A stretch of DNA of 64,000 nucleotides from Undaria pinnatifida (GCA_012845835.1 JABAKD010000011.1:4386697-4450696); one strand, 5' to 3'; counted from the stretch's first letter, positions 20,548 through 32,400 are shown. Notes: a model not told the origin generated them from the letters alone. Program-made: numbers and translations.

Positions 20548-20920
20548 TGTTAAGGAATTAGTGGGGTATTAGTCCGTTTGACCACTTGCACAGGTTAACC
20601 AATAGCTTACCCAAACTAAGCCTGATAACACTCTCCCCCCCTGAAACGGCGGGATACCAGGTCGGCCGAATATACGGGCGGCCCTGTCAATTATCCAAGC
20701 CGTTTCCTTTCCTGGGTATACCGGGGAGAGCATTTTTCAAGTTCGCCATGGGAAAATCTGAAAAAGTTTATTATGATGGTGGATGTGGGGATCGAACCCA
20801 CGACCCAAAAAACCCATGGTCTGTCGACGACGCCATTTGTTAAGGACTTTGTGGGGTATTAGTCCGTTTGACCACTTGCACAGGTTAACCGATAGCTTAC
20901 CCAAACTAAGCCTTACAACA
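20548..20920 (-). mobile_element. TRIM-like miniature LTR retroelement, copy 2 (inverted)
   Basis: Same element on the minus strand: LTRs at 20548-20630 and 20838-20920, both with TGTTA/AACA-type ends, flanked by GGGG on each side. The interior carries GATCGAACCCACGACCCA (box B reversed) and GACGACGCCATTTGTTAAGG (PBS next to the 5' LTR). It lies 92 bp from copy 1 in opposite orientation. Confidence 0.8.
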
Positions 20921-21049
20921 GGGGGCGTTTGGGGGGGGGGGGAGGGTGAATTGGAGCTACGGCATGGATGACTAGAAATATAAAGAAGTGATATCAACTG
21001 CCTGGTGGTAGTGTTTATTACTCTGGCATATTTTAATTTTGGGTGGGGC

Positions 21050-21372
<323 letters not shown>

Positions 21373-21808
21373 TGTCATGGATAATGTGTGATACCCTGGC
21401 ACGGTGGTTTGAGAGGCTGTGCCGTCGACGTTAGTCGAGGTGATGGCACGGAGCGAGAAAATAGCCTGGAAGACGAAGTGCTTCCGAGATGTAGAGAAGA
21501 TGTTGAATAGCACAACGGTGGTGCTTAATCTGGCGAATACACACATATGTAAACCGCAGGGTTGCAGGAGCCCAGACGACGGCTGCTCCCCAGAGATGAC
21601 GGGGACAGCTATGATCCGGAAAGATTTACAAGAGAGCCACACGAGAGAGTGAGCTACCTGGATATCAAGCGGAGAATCCTACGCAAGTAATTTCTCCGCA
21701 CACATACGTACGTTACACTCAAACCGACACATTTGAGATCTACGATACACAAGAGCAGTGCTGCTGAACATTGACTCATAATGGCTATGTGCCAGCATTT
21801 CCATAACA
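21373..21808 (-). repeat. 3' LTR of the copia element
   Basis: Begins TGTCATGG and ends CCATAACA on the plus strand (TG..CA ends). Immediately beyond lies CTCCCCCTCAAT, the complement of the polypurine tract ATTGAGGGGGAG at 21809-21820. Confidence 0.9.
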
Positions 21809-22163
21809 CTCCCCCTCAATGGAAATTGCTCTAACTCGTACCAAACTCATGATGATTAATTCAATCAAGTATTTTTGTTTCATGCGTATTAACCACTAAA
21901 GTACCACGTGATGTTTCAGTCCTATACGTGCAGCAATACATTCATGTGCTTGCTAAAGAGTACCTGCTACTGCACAAACCAGACTACCATGACTTCCAAT
22001 CCTTCATGGCTCGTTCAACCAGTGATGGTGCGAGGCCGAATGTCGATTACAGAAAGAGCAAATTGATTCGCACAAACAGAACAGATTCAAAACAAACACA
22101 CAAACATATAACACGACTAATTGAATTGGCTGTTGCTGGTGAACTGGCAGTTGATAAAATCGT

Positions 22164-22821
22164 TCACGTTGAATTTGCTGTTGATATCCAACAGGTTCCT
22201 GAAGCGATTTTGTTCAGGTGCTTTGTGCCGATGTCGGCAGGGTTGATGTCGGTCGTGATGTAGTGGATGGAGATCCTTCCCTCCGACACGAGCTCTCGGA
22301 TGAAGAAGAAGCGCAGCGCGATGTGCTTCGTCCTCGAGCTGAAGGAGCGGTTTCCCAGCGCGTGCAGAGTCGCTGTGTTGTCGCAGTACAACGGCACTTT
22401 CGCGACGTCCTTGCCGAACCCTAGCTCTGTCAGCATGTTCGAGCAGAACACTGTTTTTTTCATCGCTAACGCCAACGCGACCAGCTCCGCCTTGATGGTC
22501 GACATGGCAGTCAGACCTTGTAGTCCCGACTTGAAGCCAATCGGCGCATCGCACAGCATCGACAATACTTACTTAGTAGCATGAGGTGGACTTTCCGTTG
22601 TCCGGGTTGTCGGCCCAGTTGGAGTCCGAAAAGACTGCAAGCTTGAAGCCTCCCCTCTTGTACGTAATGCTGAAGCCGGTTGTCCCCGCGAGGTAGCGAA
22701 GAGTGTTCTTCGCCGTCACCATGTGGATCTTGCTGGGTTTCGCCATCGGGCGAGCCAGTTGACCAACGGCATACATGATGTCGTACCTTAACACTTGGGA
22801 AACATACATCAGGCACCCCAC
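22164..22821 (-). pseudogene. Copia RT C-terminus and RNase H
   Basis: Two frames: 22821-22573 (GCLMYVSQVLRYDIMYAVG..KLAVFSDSNWADN) and 22565-22164. RNase H blocks are recognisable: FSDSNWA, IKAELVALA, LYCDNTATLHAL, SRTKHIALRF and INPADIGTKH. A stop followed by a frameshift at about 22573 splits the domain. Confidence 0.85.
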
Positions 22822-24488
22822 GATGCCTTGGTAGCGCTTGTTTCTTCCTCGTCCAGCAGAGTTTCGTCAGGCTGCTGGTTGGAGAGTTCGGGACCGTAAC
22901 CCGGCGTGTTGGTCGGCTTGCATTCCGACATCCCGAACCTCTCCAGGATGGACTTGGAGTAAGCCTTTTGAGAGATCGTGAGAGTGCCACGTTCAAGGTT
23001 TCGATTTATCGCCATGCCCAAGACGAGCGACACCGCTCCCATGTCGGTCATCTTGAAACGCTGCTTCAACTTCTCTTTCACCATCGCCATGGCGTTAGAG
23101 TTGTTGCTGGCCAGAAGGAGATAGTCCACGTAGAGGGTCAAGTAGATCCGAACACCGTCGTGATCGTACAAGTAGACACACGTGTCGGACTGGAGCGGAA
23201 CGAAGGTGATCTCGACAAGGGCGGGATCGATGGTGTTGAACCAGTTCCCGGGGCTTTGGGCCAGCCCGTAGAGGCCCTTCTCTAGCTGCATCACTAGCTC
23301 ACCTCCATCCTTGTCCTTGACATCGAAGCCAGGCGGCTGCTCGACGAACACCAACTCCTGGATATCCGCGTACAGGAAGGCAGTTGAGACGTCCATCTGG
23401 TGTAGAAGCAGGCCGACGTGCACGGCTATGCAGCATATGATCCGCACGCTCTGAATCATGCACACCGGGGCGTAGATGCTGTCAGAGTCAAGGCCAGGAA
23501 CTTGGTTCTAACTATGAGCCACTACACGAGCTATGAAGGAGCCGTCCGCCTTGCGCGTGAACGCCTATTTCAAATTGATTCGCTTCCGTCCAGCGGGAAC
23601 GGCAGAGCACGGAACAAGCTTGTAAACTTGACGATATTTAAGACTCGCGATCTCGCGTTCTGCTGCTGCGTTCCACTGGGCGGCTTCGGGCGTGGCCCGC
23701 GCTTCCTTGATTGTCCGTGGAACATTCGGTTGCGTTGTTCCCACAGCGTACGCGTATTCCGTGAAGCCGAATGTGCCGTCCCTGTGGGCGACGTCGGGAA
23801 ACTCCCCCTTCAAGGTAAACGCGTAGGAGAGGCGACGAAGCGCGTTTATGGTCTTTGCAGTGGGTACGCTCGAAGCAGACCTGGTGACTGCAGGCGTCGG
23901 CGCGGAACCTCGTCCACCACGAGACGAACCGCGTCCACGCACAAAACCACCCTGCGGCGCAGTACCAGACGGAGCAGAACCAGCGGGCGATGAACCAAGC
24001 GGCGGCGCCGGACCAGGTGACGATCCAGGAGAAGACGCATCGCTGACCGGCACCGGGGGAATGACTTCCCCCGGCGGAGCAGGGCTATCTTCCTCAGGCG
24101 TACCACCAGAAGTCCCAGGCGCATCGTTGGCAGGAGTAGATCCAGCAAGTGCAAGTCCAAGATCACGGTTGGTTGTCTCATAAATTTGTTCGAGAAGCCC
24201 AATCGCAGACAAATCCCCAACGACATCCCCAACGGCACGTTCAGGAGAGAGTGAATCAGCCGAGTGGTTGGAAGTGTAGTTTCGCACGTATCTTAGCATG
24301 TCGTCGTGGTCGTCGTACGTGAACTCCCCGTCGTCAAAACCGCGCGAGTTTAACGAGGGCGCGACAGAAGGCGTCTCAATAAAGATAACATTTTGACTCA
24401 CCCGCACACGTCGCGTCTCAGAGTTAGTTGTAGATCCGGTAGGACTTGCTTTCCTCGCTGAATCCAACGAGCCGGCCTTCCCAAGCAC
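22809..24488 (-). pseudogene. Copia linker and reverse transcriptase, altered active site
   Basis: The frame begins with a Pro/Gly/Ser-rich linker after the integrase (RRVRVSQNVIFIETPS), then ASLKYRQVYKLVP, motif A HQMDVSTAFLYAD and GLYGLAQSPGNWFN. Motif C reads LYVDYLLLAS where the family has YVDD, so the second catalytic Asp is lost. Two in-frame TAGs lie at about 23544 and 23508. A further frameshift at about 22850 precedes the C-terminal part. Confidence 0.88.
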
Positions 24489-25260
24489 GATGATCCAGCT
24501 TATTGGTGTGGACCTCTTCGTGCACGAACGCCCGGGACCCGATCACCCGGAGATGGCCGAGATAGGCACCCTTGCCGTAGAGCGCCTTGCACGGCGTCCC
24601 GTTTTGCAAAGCTGCGTGAGGAGTCCGGTTGCTCAGGTAAACGGCCGTTTTCATCAGCTCCCCCCAAAGAAAGTTCGGAAGTGTTGAGTCGGCGAGAAAA
24701 CAGCGCACGATGTTCAAAATCGTCCGACCCGCACGCTCGTTCGCTCCGATCTGCTGAGGGGTGTTCGGAGAGGCAAACTCCAGCTTGATGCCGACGTCTT
24801 GACAGTACTGACGGAACTCCGCGCTCGTGAATTCTGTGCCGCGGTCCCAGCGGAGGGTATGGATGCGCTCGCCGGTAAGAATCACGGTCTCCTTGACGAA
24901 CACCGCAAGGGCATCCACAGAGCAGGTCTTGTCCTTCATGAGCACCACCTCCTTCCACTCGGTTTGCTGGTCAGCGAACTTGGCGGCGTATTTGAACCCG
25001 CCCAGAGATTTAGGCGTGAAGGGGCCGAGGGTGTCGATGGATACGAGCTGGAAAGGACGTAGAACAATGTAGGTGGCCTGCTCGGGGTGAGGTTGTTATG
25101 CGCTCTTCCCGAGAGGGCAGGTACTACAGTTCTTAAGGTCGCCGGTGTAGTCGACACCGCTAGCCGGCTCCTTCCTCAGGACGTCAAAGCTCTTGTGGTT
25201 GGTGTGTCCTATGCGTCGGTGCCACATCTCAGCGGACTCCGACTTTAAGGCAAGGCCGTC
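24424..25260 (-). pseudogene. Copia integrase
   Basis: HHCC zinc finger (WHRRIGHTNH..CSTC), then catalytic Asp in SIDTLGP, Asp in LRWDRGTEF and Glu in GANERAG. The last two are separated by 35 residues, the classic D,D35E spacing. One in-frame TAA (25096-25098) follows CPLGKSA; otherwise the core is open. A frame change follows at RIYN (about 24424). Confidence 0.9.
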
Positions 25261-26220
25261 AGGGGCTCGCCCGAGGACCATCTGGCCCCCGGCGCCACCC
25301 CCAAGTTTCACCTCGATGGAGCACATGAGTTTTCCGGTCGCATCGTCCACCCCACAGGTTTGCATCGAGATAACCACGTCCCCCGACTCCAATCTGGGGT
25401 TGGCCGGATGAAACAACGTCGCCACTCCCTTCTGCATCGCCGCGGTCACGGAGAAGAGGTTGGTGCCCAAGTCCGGCACCAAAACGACGCGAAAGGAGAC
25501 GCGCCGGTCATTTCCGTTGTCGTCCGTGACGGCGCCGAAGATAGTTCCCGTTGTTACGCCCTTGAGGAGATGCTGGCCGGCGGCGACGATCGTGTGAGGG
25601 GTCTTCGATGTCGCACATGTGGGCCCGCACTCCTGGTGTAAGCGCAGGGTCGAGGTAGTTGTTGGTCGCTCCGCGAAAAGGAGCAAGCGACATCTCCGCA
25701 GGAGTCGCCATGAACGCACCGAAAAACCCTGAAGGCAAGCGGTGGTCCTGTGCAGGCGACTCTGAGGAGATAGATGAAGGTGCCGCCGGAGTGGCGGCAG
25801 ACGCCGCCGGAGGCGTCTGGGAAAAGGCAGAAGACGAAGCTGTCGCAGCCGGTGGAGCGCGTTGGGCGCTGAAGGAGAACCCGAACGAAGTCGGCTCAGC
25901 GGGACCCTGTGGCGCCGTCGCCGGAGTCGATTGCGCCAAGTGAGTGCTCCCGATGTTGGGCAGGTTGACCTGACCAGCGGAATGCAGCAGCGCCAGGTTG
26001 GTGACCAAGCCTTGGAGCTCCTTCTGCTTGTTCGCGCGAAGCTCCAGCTATTTCTGACACTCAGCATCGCTGTGCGTGGTGGTGTTGTGGTAGGAGCACC
26101 ATTTCGGCTGAGCAGTCCCCCCAACACCGCGCGCTTGTTCTTCCACTTTTCCCCCGGCTTCGGACAGTTCTTCTGCACTTGTTGGGGGCAGTCACGCTGG
26201 AAATGCCCGTACGCCTTGCA
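25261..26220 (-). pseudogene. Copia zinc knuckle and protease region, frameshifted
   Basis: The CCHC knuckle reads C-H-stop-CKAYGHFQRDC. A KWCSYHNTTTHSDAECQK block follows in another frame and then a TAG. The protease start (FRGATNNYLDPALTPGVR) has lost the catalytic Asp-Ser-Gly, then the frame shifts again before HTIVAAGQHLLKG. Continues to VLVPDLGTNLFSV. Confidence 0.8.
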
Positions 26221-26910
26221 TCAATGGCACTGGTTGGATGAGGACCGCCATCGCGTCCCCCCGGCCCAAGACCACGGGCCCCGACGCGTTGCGCGACTGC
26301 TGGTCCACGTAGAAGCGGTTGGCCGCTCCTGGAGACGGCCAACGGACGTGAATTCCTCACAGTAGTGCATCTCACGGATGAACTTAAACTCTGGGGCCTT
26401 CGTCAGGCCCGAGAGCATGATGTCTAGGTAGACCTCCTTGGAGACCTCCTCCCCCAGGCCCTGGAGGCGAATCTTGAGATCCATTCCTTTCGTGAAGAAA
26501 TCGATGGGATCCCCGCCCGCCAGGTGCCGAAGGCCGAAAAGATCTCTGTGACATGCACGCCGAGCTTCCTGGGTGTGAGCGTCGAAACGCTCGTTGAGGG
26601 CCTTCCAGACCGCTGTTCCATCCGCCGCCTCTTCGTGAATAAGGACGGTGGCGTGCGCAGACCCGGAGGTGACAAAGAAGAGGAGGGAGAACAGGCGACT
26701 GTTAGCCTGGTCCCACTTGGCCCTATCTCCCTCGTCCGGCTCAGGTTCCGCAGGGCTGTCGGCCCCGGCTAGGATGGGTTTAAGATCCGGCGCGAAGAGG
26801 TCGACTGCGTTCCGGGGTTTTGTCTTCCACACGCGAAAACCCTGCTGCCCCGAGATGGTCCCAACGGCGTCCAGCATGCGGTGGAGCCCGGGGCTCGATG
26901 ATTCCGCCAT
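26221..26910 (-). pseudogene. Copia gag (UBN2-type)
   Basis: Starts MAESSSPGLHRMLDAVGTIS. VWKALNERFD, DLFGLRHLAGGDPIDFFTKG and LDIMLSGLTKAPEFKFIRE are typical gag blocks of copia elements. Ends at a TGA exactly inside the zinc knuckle; downstream sequence is in the same frame. Confidence 0.85.
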
Positions 26911-27123
26911 CGCTGAAAGCCAGGGTCACACTCCCGGGCGCGGTCAGGTTTTCGGCACACGTACGACGCCCCGAGAGCCTAAAAAGGGTCGGCGCGCCTA
27001 AGAAGGAATCGGTGCAATGCTACACAGGGGTAAGCTTAGTTCAGGTCGCAGCTCCGTAGCTCACGACCCACGTCCGGCGTTAGCTATCCAGCTTCCGCCC
27101 AGACCACTGCGCCCCGTCGAATA

Positions 27124-27227
27124 TGAGATATACGATACACAAGAGCAGTGCTACTGCACATTGACTCTTAATGGCTATGTGCTAACATTTTCATAACACT
27201 CCCCCTCAATGGACGAGGCTCATAACC
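27124..27227 (-). other. Copia leader: primer-binding site plus duplicated U3/PPT fragment
   Basis: GGCTCATAACC (27217-27227) abuts the 5' LTR. It matches the anticodon arm of initiator tRNA-Met (CAU anticodon), the half-tRNA priming mode known in copia elements. Next to it CTCCCCCTCAATGG repeats the PPT, and 27124-27208 repeats about 85 bases of the LTR end. The leader therefore carries an extra PPT+U3 piece. Confidence 0.75.
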
Positions 27228-27667
27228 TGTCATGGATAATGTGTGGTACCCTGGCACGGTGGTTTGAGAGGCTGTGCGCCGTCGACGTTAGTCGAGGTGA
27301 TGGCACGGAGCGAGAGAATAGCCTGGAAGACGAAGTGCTTCCGAGATGTAGAGAAGATGTTGAATAGCACAACGGTGGCGCTTAATTTGGCCAATACACA
27401 CAGATATAAACTGCAGAGTTGCAGGAGCCCAGACGACAGCTGCTTCCCAGAGATGACCAGGACAGCTATGATCCGGAAAGATTTACAAGAGAGAGCCACA
27501 CGAGAGAGTAAGCTACCTGGATATCAAGCGGAGAATCCTACGGAAGCAATTCCTCCGCACACATACGTACGTTACACTCGAACCGACACATATGAGATCT
27601 ACGATACACAACAGCAGTGCTACTGAACATTGACTCATAATGGCTATGTGATAACATTTCCATAACA
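27228..27667 (-). repeat. 5' LTR of the copia element
   Basis: Same sequence as 21373-21808 with scattered substitutions, TG..CA ends, followed by the TTATT duplication and remaining ATT microsatellite. Confidence 0.9.
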
Positions 27668-27704
27668 TTATTATTACTATTAGTATTAGTATTATTATTA
27701 CTAC

Positions 27705-29270
27705 CGTGCTCGTTCTTGCGAGAGGGGGGTGGGGAAATACACACAAGTCATACATACCAGGCAAGTACAGAACACAAACTATCCCAAGAGCCATGACCTC
27801 ACGCTGGTAACAAGAACAACTAGTCATATAATACGACGACAGAATTGGTGTGCGCAATGAACTCCAGCCCACAGCCCGAGAGCGACGACAAAACGCAGTA
27901 TATAGGGTACAAAAATAAGGACAAAGGGAAGAAGGGTGACCGGAGCTGGAAATTGACTTTCGGGTTCTACCATTATTTATACTACGCGCTACTCTGCACT
28001 GGTATTAAAAAACACCAGTCTTACAAGCGCAACAAAACACCGAAAGAAAAAACTTTTACATCTGACCCGCGCTATCAACCGCTCACCCCCCCTCCCCCCT
28101 CTTCCTCGACCCGCCTCTTTATGTACCTAAAACACACCACCGCTGCTCCCAAATTGACCAATCAACACAGACAAGCCACGTGCGAAAACAAACGCGCTCT
28201 TGGGTGATCTCCACCCTTCGCCTGTGACCCCCCCCCTCCCCCCCCCCCCTTCACCCTCCGCTTGTGACCCTCCCCCCCGCCCCAACTCCGCCAATGGCCA
28301 AAAAAAGTTAAATGTGGTAAATTGCCAAGGGGATGGGGTTGGCGTTGGATCCTAACACAGCCCTACGAGCACAGATCCATCCTACCTAATCAAGGGGGGA
28401 GCGGGGTCAGGGATAGATATCAAAACAAGAACATAAAAACACAGCCAGACATACAAACCTCTCTATGAAAACCCCAACCTCTATAAAAATAAAAATAAAA
28501 AACCCACACCAAAAATAAAAATCACACTGAAAATAATACCCACACTAGGACGATACTACAACAACAATAGCGGAAAAATAACAACGGGTAAACTTTAAGT
28601 GCAACCGGTTCGCCCAAGAGCACCGGACTCCGCGACCACTCCTGACGACGCAACAACTGTCAGTGGAACACCGGAGGGCTGCACAAGCCACGCGCGCCAC
28701 CTGACTTACCCTTCCCTGGTAACACAAAACAAACCAAGAGTAACTCACTCCCCTCTCCCTCACCGTAACGGAAAGCAACAAATAGCTAACCCATCGAAGG
28801 GATGCACAAGCCATCCGTGCCAACTCTCACCAACCTAACCCTTCCCCGTTAACACAAAACATGAAATATTAAAAAAAAAAGAAACATGGTCACTTCTGTT
28901 CCCCCTCCCCCACCCCGGTAACGCAAACCAAGAGAGAAACCCACGCCGCCCCCTCGCACCCCTCCCGTAATGTAAACCAAGAAAGAGCACAACCCACGTG
29001 CCCCCCCACCCTCTCCTCCTTTCTTTCCTTCCCCCCTACCCCCCTAAAGCATAACCGCCGTAAAACGTCAGCTAGGGTAAAAGCTAAAAATACGGTAAGC
29101 AAGTATTAGCGTAAGGCATCTTGGTAAACAAAAGAGGACTAACTCGGCCACGAATCACATCACAACACGGTCGGGAGCTCCCAATGGTGCCGTGCCAGCC
29201 CCATATACCGGCATTATTCAGGATAACGGCACTAGTGATAATAGGATTACTATGTAGAGTTCCGGTCGTG
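27705..29270. other. No gene recognised; degenerate ~125-bp repeats
   Basis: C-runs near 28215-28280. The segment GCACAAGCCA..CCCTTCCC.GGTAACACAAAAC recurs at about 28681 and 28803, with weaker traces to 28980. No exon recognised. Confidence 0.4.
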
Positions 29271-29278
29271 CCAAGCGA

Positions 29279-29425
29279 TTTCACCGGTGCTAAAGAGAGC
29301 AGTGACACTATTCAACCGGTACGATACAGAGCAGTGACACTTTTCAACCCGCACTACAGAGAAGTGGCACTATTCAACAGGCACTATAGAGAGCAGTGGC
29401 ACTATTCAACCGGCACCAATAGGAG
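29279..29425 (+). repeat. 32-bp minisatellite, ~4.5 copies
   Basis: Units of the type TTCAACCGGCACTATAGAG followed by AGCAGTGGCACTA, 30-32 bp each. Confidence 0.8.
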
Positions 29426-29462
29426 CCCCCCAATGCTTGTACTCCAAAAGAGTGTGTCTCGC

Positions 29463-29950
29463 CGCCATCACCACCGCCACCACCGCCGCCATCGCCACCG
29501 CCGACCCAGTAATGCGCCGGGGGCAAAGGGAGGAAGGAAGGAAGGAAGAAAGGAGGAAAGGCCAGGAAGGAAGGAAGGACGGAAGGAATGAAGGAAGGAG
29601 GAAAGGCCAGGAAAGAAGGACGGACAGACGGAAGAAAGGAAAGAAGAAAGGAAGGAAAGAAGAAAGGAAGGAAGGAAGGACGGAAGGAAGGAAGGAAGGA
29701 AACAAGAAAGGAAAGGAAAGGAAAGCGTAGACTGGTGCCACGATATCACGCACTCCGTATTCGCCGTCCGCCGCCATCACCACCACCACCACCACTACCA
29801 CCACCACCACCACCACCACCATCACCACCACCGCCGCCACCGCCACCAGTGCCACCGGTTCCAGTCACGTCCCGGAAGGAAGAAAGGATGGAACAAGGGA
29901 AAGAAGAAAGAAGGGAAGAAAGGAAATAAAGGAAAGGAAATAAGGAAGGT
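29463..29950 (+). repeat. Composite microsatellite: (CCACCG)n, (GGAA)n, (CAC)n, (GAAA)n
   Basis: (CACCGC)n at about 29464-29510, (GGAA)n with CGGA variants at 29526-29725, (CAC)n at 29770-29850 and GGAA/GAAA at 29870-29950. Lys/Arg/Glu- and Pro-rich frames here are artefacts. Confidence 0.9.
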
Positions 29951-30239
29951 GGCTGGTGTCAGGAGATGACGCAGTCTGTGTCCTTCCTTCGGGTGACGTC
30001 GGTACTACCAAGCCCGCTCCAGCTTCCGCTCCTGGCCACGCGTTCGGCGTTCGCCACGCTCGATCGACGCAGCTCCGCGGCGAGCGGGCCCTCGGGTACC
30101 TGGCGGGCCGGAAAAAAAAAGAAAGAGAGCAAGAAAGGAGAAAAAAGAGAAGAAAAAAGAACAAAATAAATATAGTGACAGCAATATGACTATTAATATA
30201 AATAAATCGGAATGAGCGTGCCTTTGCATCACATCAAGA

Positions 30240-30715
30240 TCAGAAGAGAGATCACTTCGGAACAGTAGTGATCGACGTCCATCGCATGTTCCATCATGAC
30301 TCGACAGCACTAAAAACCCCAGCATCAGGCCTGGGCTGAACCTCCGCTGGCCTGCCACATATACAGGGAGCACGCAGGAACTTGCGCACAAACCCGGTAG
30401 ACCCAAGTAGCCCACTCCAAAAGTTAACCATTCCAAAAGTTAACTCACACTATAACAGTTGTTTTGTGCATGCTGAATTTCACGGATGTCTGGTTTTGTC
30501 CCCCTCAATGCGGGATATACGGTTTCCGTACGCAAAACAAGGCTGAACGTCTCAGTCCTGTTGACCCTGGCATTAGCAGGGGAGTCACCGACCTGTACCC
30601 TTCACGAGGGTATACACGTGCACACCCCGTAACACGCGCGATCAAAGTATCACACGCAGCTTGCAAAGTTGAGTTTTGATTGAAAAAAAAAAATGGTCGA
30701 TCTCACGAGGGTACC
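30240..30715 (+). repeat. FDLTAGV-family dispersed repeat, copy 2 (near full)
   Basis: Aligns with 5140-5625 over nearly the whole length. The 3' end reads [11 protein letters not shown] and then a TGA, an A-run and a break, so the peptide is interrupted. Confidence 0.75.
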
Positions 30716-30759
30716 TTACCGCTTCAAACAAACAAGCAGGTGCTGCCTAAACGAACGAC

Positions 30760-31000
30760 GAAATACTGAAACAGATGAACACATGAGCAGAGGGCACCTT
30801 ACCGCTTTTTCGAGAAAATGGTTGACATACTCTTTCAAGTATGTATACCCTAACCCTAACCCAATGAAACGCAACCATTGTAATGTAGGGTGACATCCCC
30901 TTCGCCTCGTACACAGTGTGCGTCAACCACCGTCTCCAAAAAGTGGTAAGCTCTACTGCATGAGCAAACAGATGAAAGGATAAAACAAACACATGAGCAG
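30760..31000. repeat. Inverted fragments of an exon-like repeat
   Basis: CAATGAAACGCAACCATTGT at 30863 and CCAAAAAGTGGTAAGCTCTA near 30939 are degraded copies of 45300-45405. GCACCTTACCGCTTTTTCGA at about 30797 is a partial inverted echo. Confidence 0.5.
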
Positions 31001-32110
31001 AAAAAACAAAAGAACAACACAAAATGTACTATCATGGGTACACCACAAAAGAGTCAACACACATCGTAAACTAGCGGTACGACCACGGCTCCGCCCGTGG
31101 CGCTAGATCTGCCTTACCCATAGTGGCATTGCATTATGGGGTAGGGTGTAGTAGCACTCGTCGTGTTTATCATGTGCTGTGATGTACCTGGTACCACTCT
31201 GAACGAAAAAGTACGGACCATTGGGGTATAATTGAAAAGTCCAAACGGTCTGTACATTTCCGTCCGCAGTCACACTGAGTGGCAGTTTTTATGCACACGG
31301 CGTGAAACGCAACAGCAGAACACGTGTACTACTACAAAATACGCGGAAGTGTGGTGAGCTAAAGCTTTATTTTTCCCCATCCGCTGGAGGATAAAAAAAA
31401 AAAAAAAAAAACTACAGCAGTATAACCTATTGATTACTACTTCTTCGTCCCGCCAGCCAATCAACCAATCAACCGACGGGGGTGCGGGTTCCACACCGTG
31501 TGGAGCGGTATCGACCCGGGAGGTCACCAATTTTGTGAGCAAGTAGACAACCGAAGAGGTATCGTAGATGATGTAGACGAACAGATAGATAAACTACATT
31601 AGTAATAAATAAAATAAACAAATTGACAAGCAAGCAAGCAAGCCAGCAAACCATCATTCAAGCAAGGGAGCAAGCAGCGGCGGCAGAGGGAAGAAGAGAA
31701 CGGGGCACGGATTTTGGGACGACACGCCTTACGTTGGGCTTGCTTGTGCCTTCCGCCCGCCGGCCGGTTCACCGTCAGCGGTTGTATGATCGCGCCCCGA
31801 GCTGTACCCCCGACCCCCACCAAACACCGCTCCCGACACCCACCAAACACCGCGGCATGTAACGAAAAATAATGCAAAACTCACGTGTAATTTTGAACGT
31901 AGGAAATCTGGGGCTTGTGGAGCGGGAATGGATTTTAACATATTCCAGGTATATGGAAGGCATGTTTATCAGGGGATCTTCTAATTCTGGTACGACAGTT
32001 CAGGGCGGTGAGTTGGGGTTGAGGAGCTTCGAAAGTCAGAAATAAAGGGCCCCAAAACCACACCCAGACCTACCGCGGCATGGCTCGCGAGAGCTACCCT
32101 ATCTTACAAG
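31001..32110. other. No gene recognised
   Basis: Contains an A-run near 31394. No exon or known element recognised. Confidence 0.35.
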
Positions 32111-32204
32111 GGTATTTTTTTTTTTCGGAGGAATCCTTCCACTCCATAGTTGTTGGGAGTCTAGTCTGCCCGTCCAGTGACCACAGACCAAGATCATGGC
32201 GACA

Positions 32205-32400
32205 ACAAGAACAACATGAACAACAAGAGCAGCAGCGACAACACCGCCAGCAACAAAACCACCAACACCAACACCATCACCATCACCAACACCACCAACA
32301 CCAACACCACCAACACCACCAACACCACCAACACCACCAACACCCACACCACCAACACCACCAACACCAACACCACCAACAACAATGACAACAGCAAACA
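32205..32400 (+). repeat. (CAACAC)n/(CAC)n microsatellite
   Basis: CAACAACAAGAGCAGC passing into ACCAACACC units. Read on the minus strand it is the start of the intron after the duplicated exon end. Confidence 0.9.

Larger units (their letters stand above)
21373..27667 (-). mobile_element. Full-length degraded Ty1/copia LTR retrotransposon
   Basis: Minus-strand element of 6,295 bp with LTRs at 27228-27667 (5') and 21373-21808 (3'). Both flanks show TTATT (21368-21372 and 27668-27672), a 5-bp target duplication. The gag - protease - integrase - RT - RNase H order identifies copia. The internal frames carry stops and at least five frameshifts, and the RT motif C is altered, so the copy cannot move by itself. 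The LTR sequences differ at about 11 of 165 positions I compared, so the insertion is not recent. Confidence 0.92.

Noticed and set aside
22117-24958. Separate genes in other frames over the copia element
   Set aside because: Alternative-frame shadows of the decayed pol.
29406-29929. Ser/Phe/Leu- and Lys/Arg-rich proteins near 29.5-29.9 kb
   Set aside because: Translations of GGAA and CAC microsatellites.
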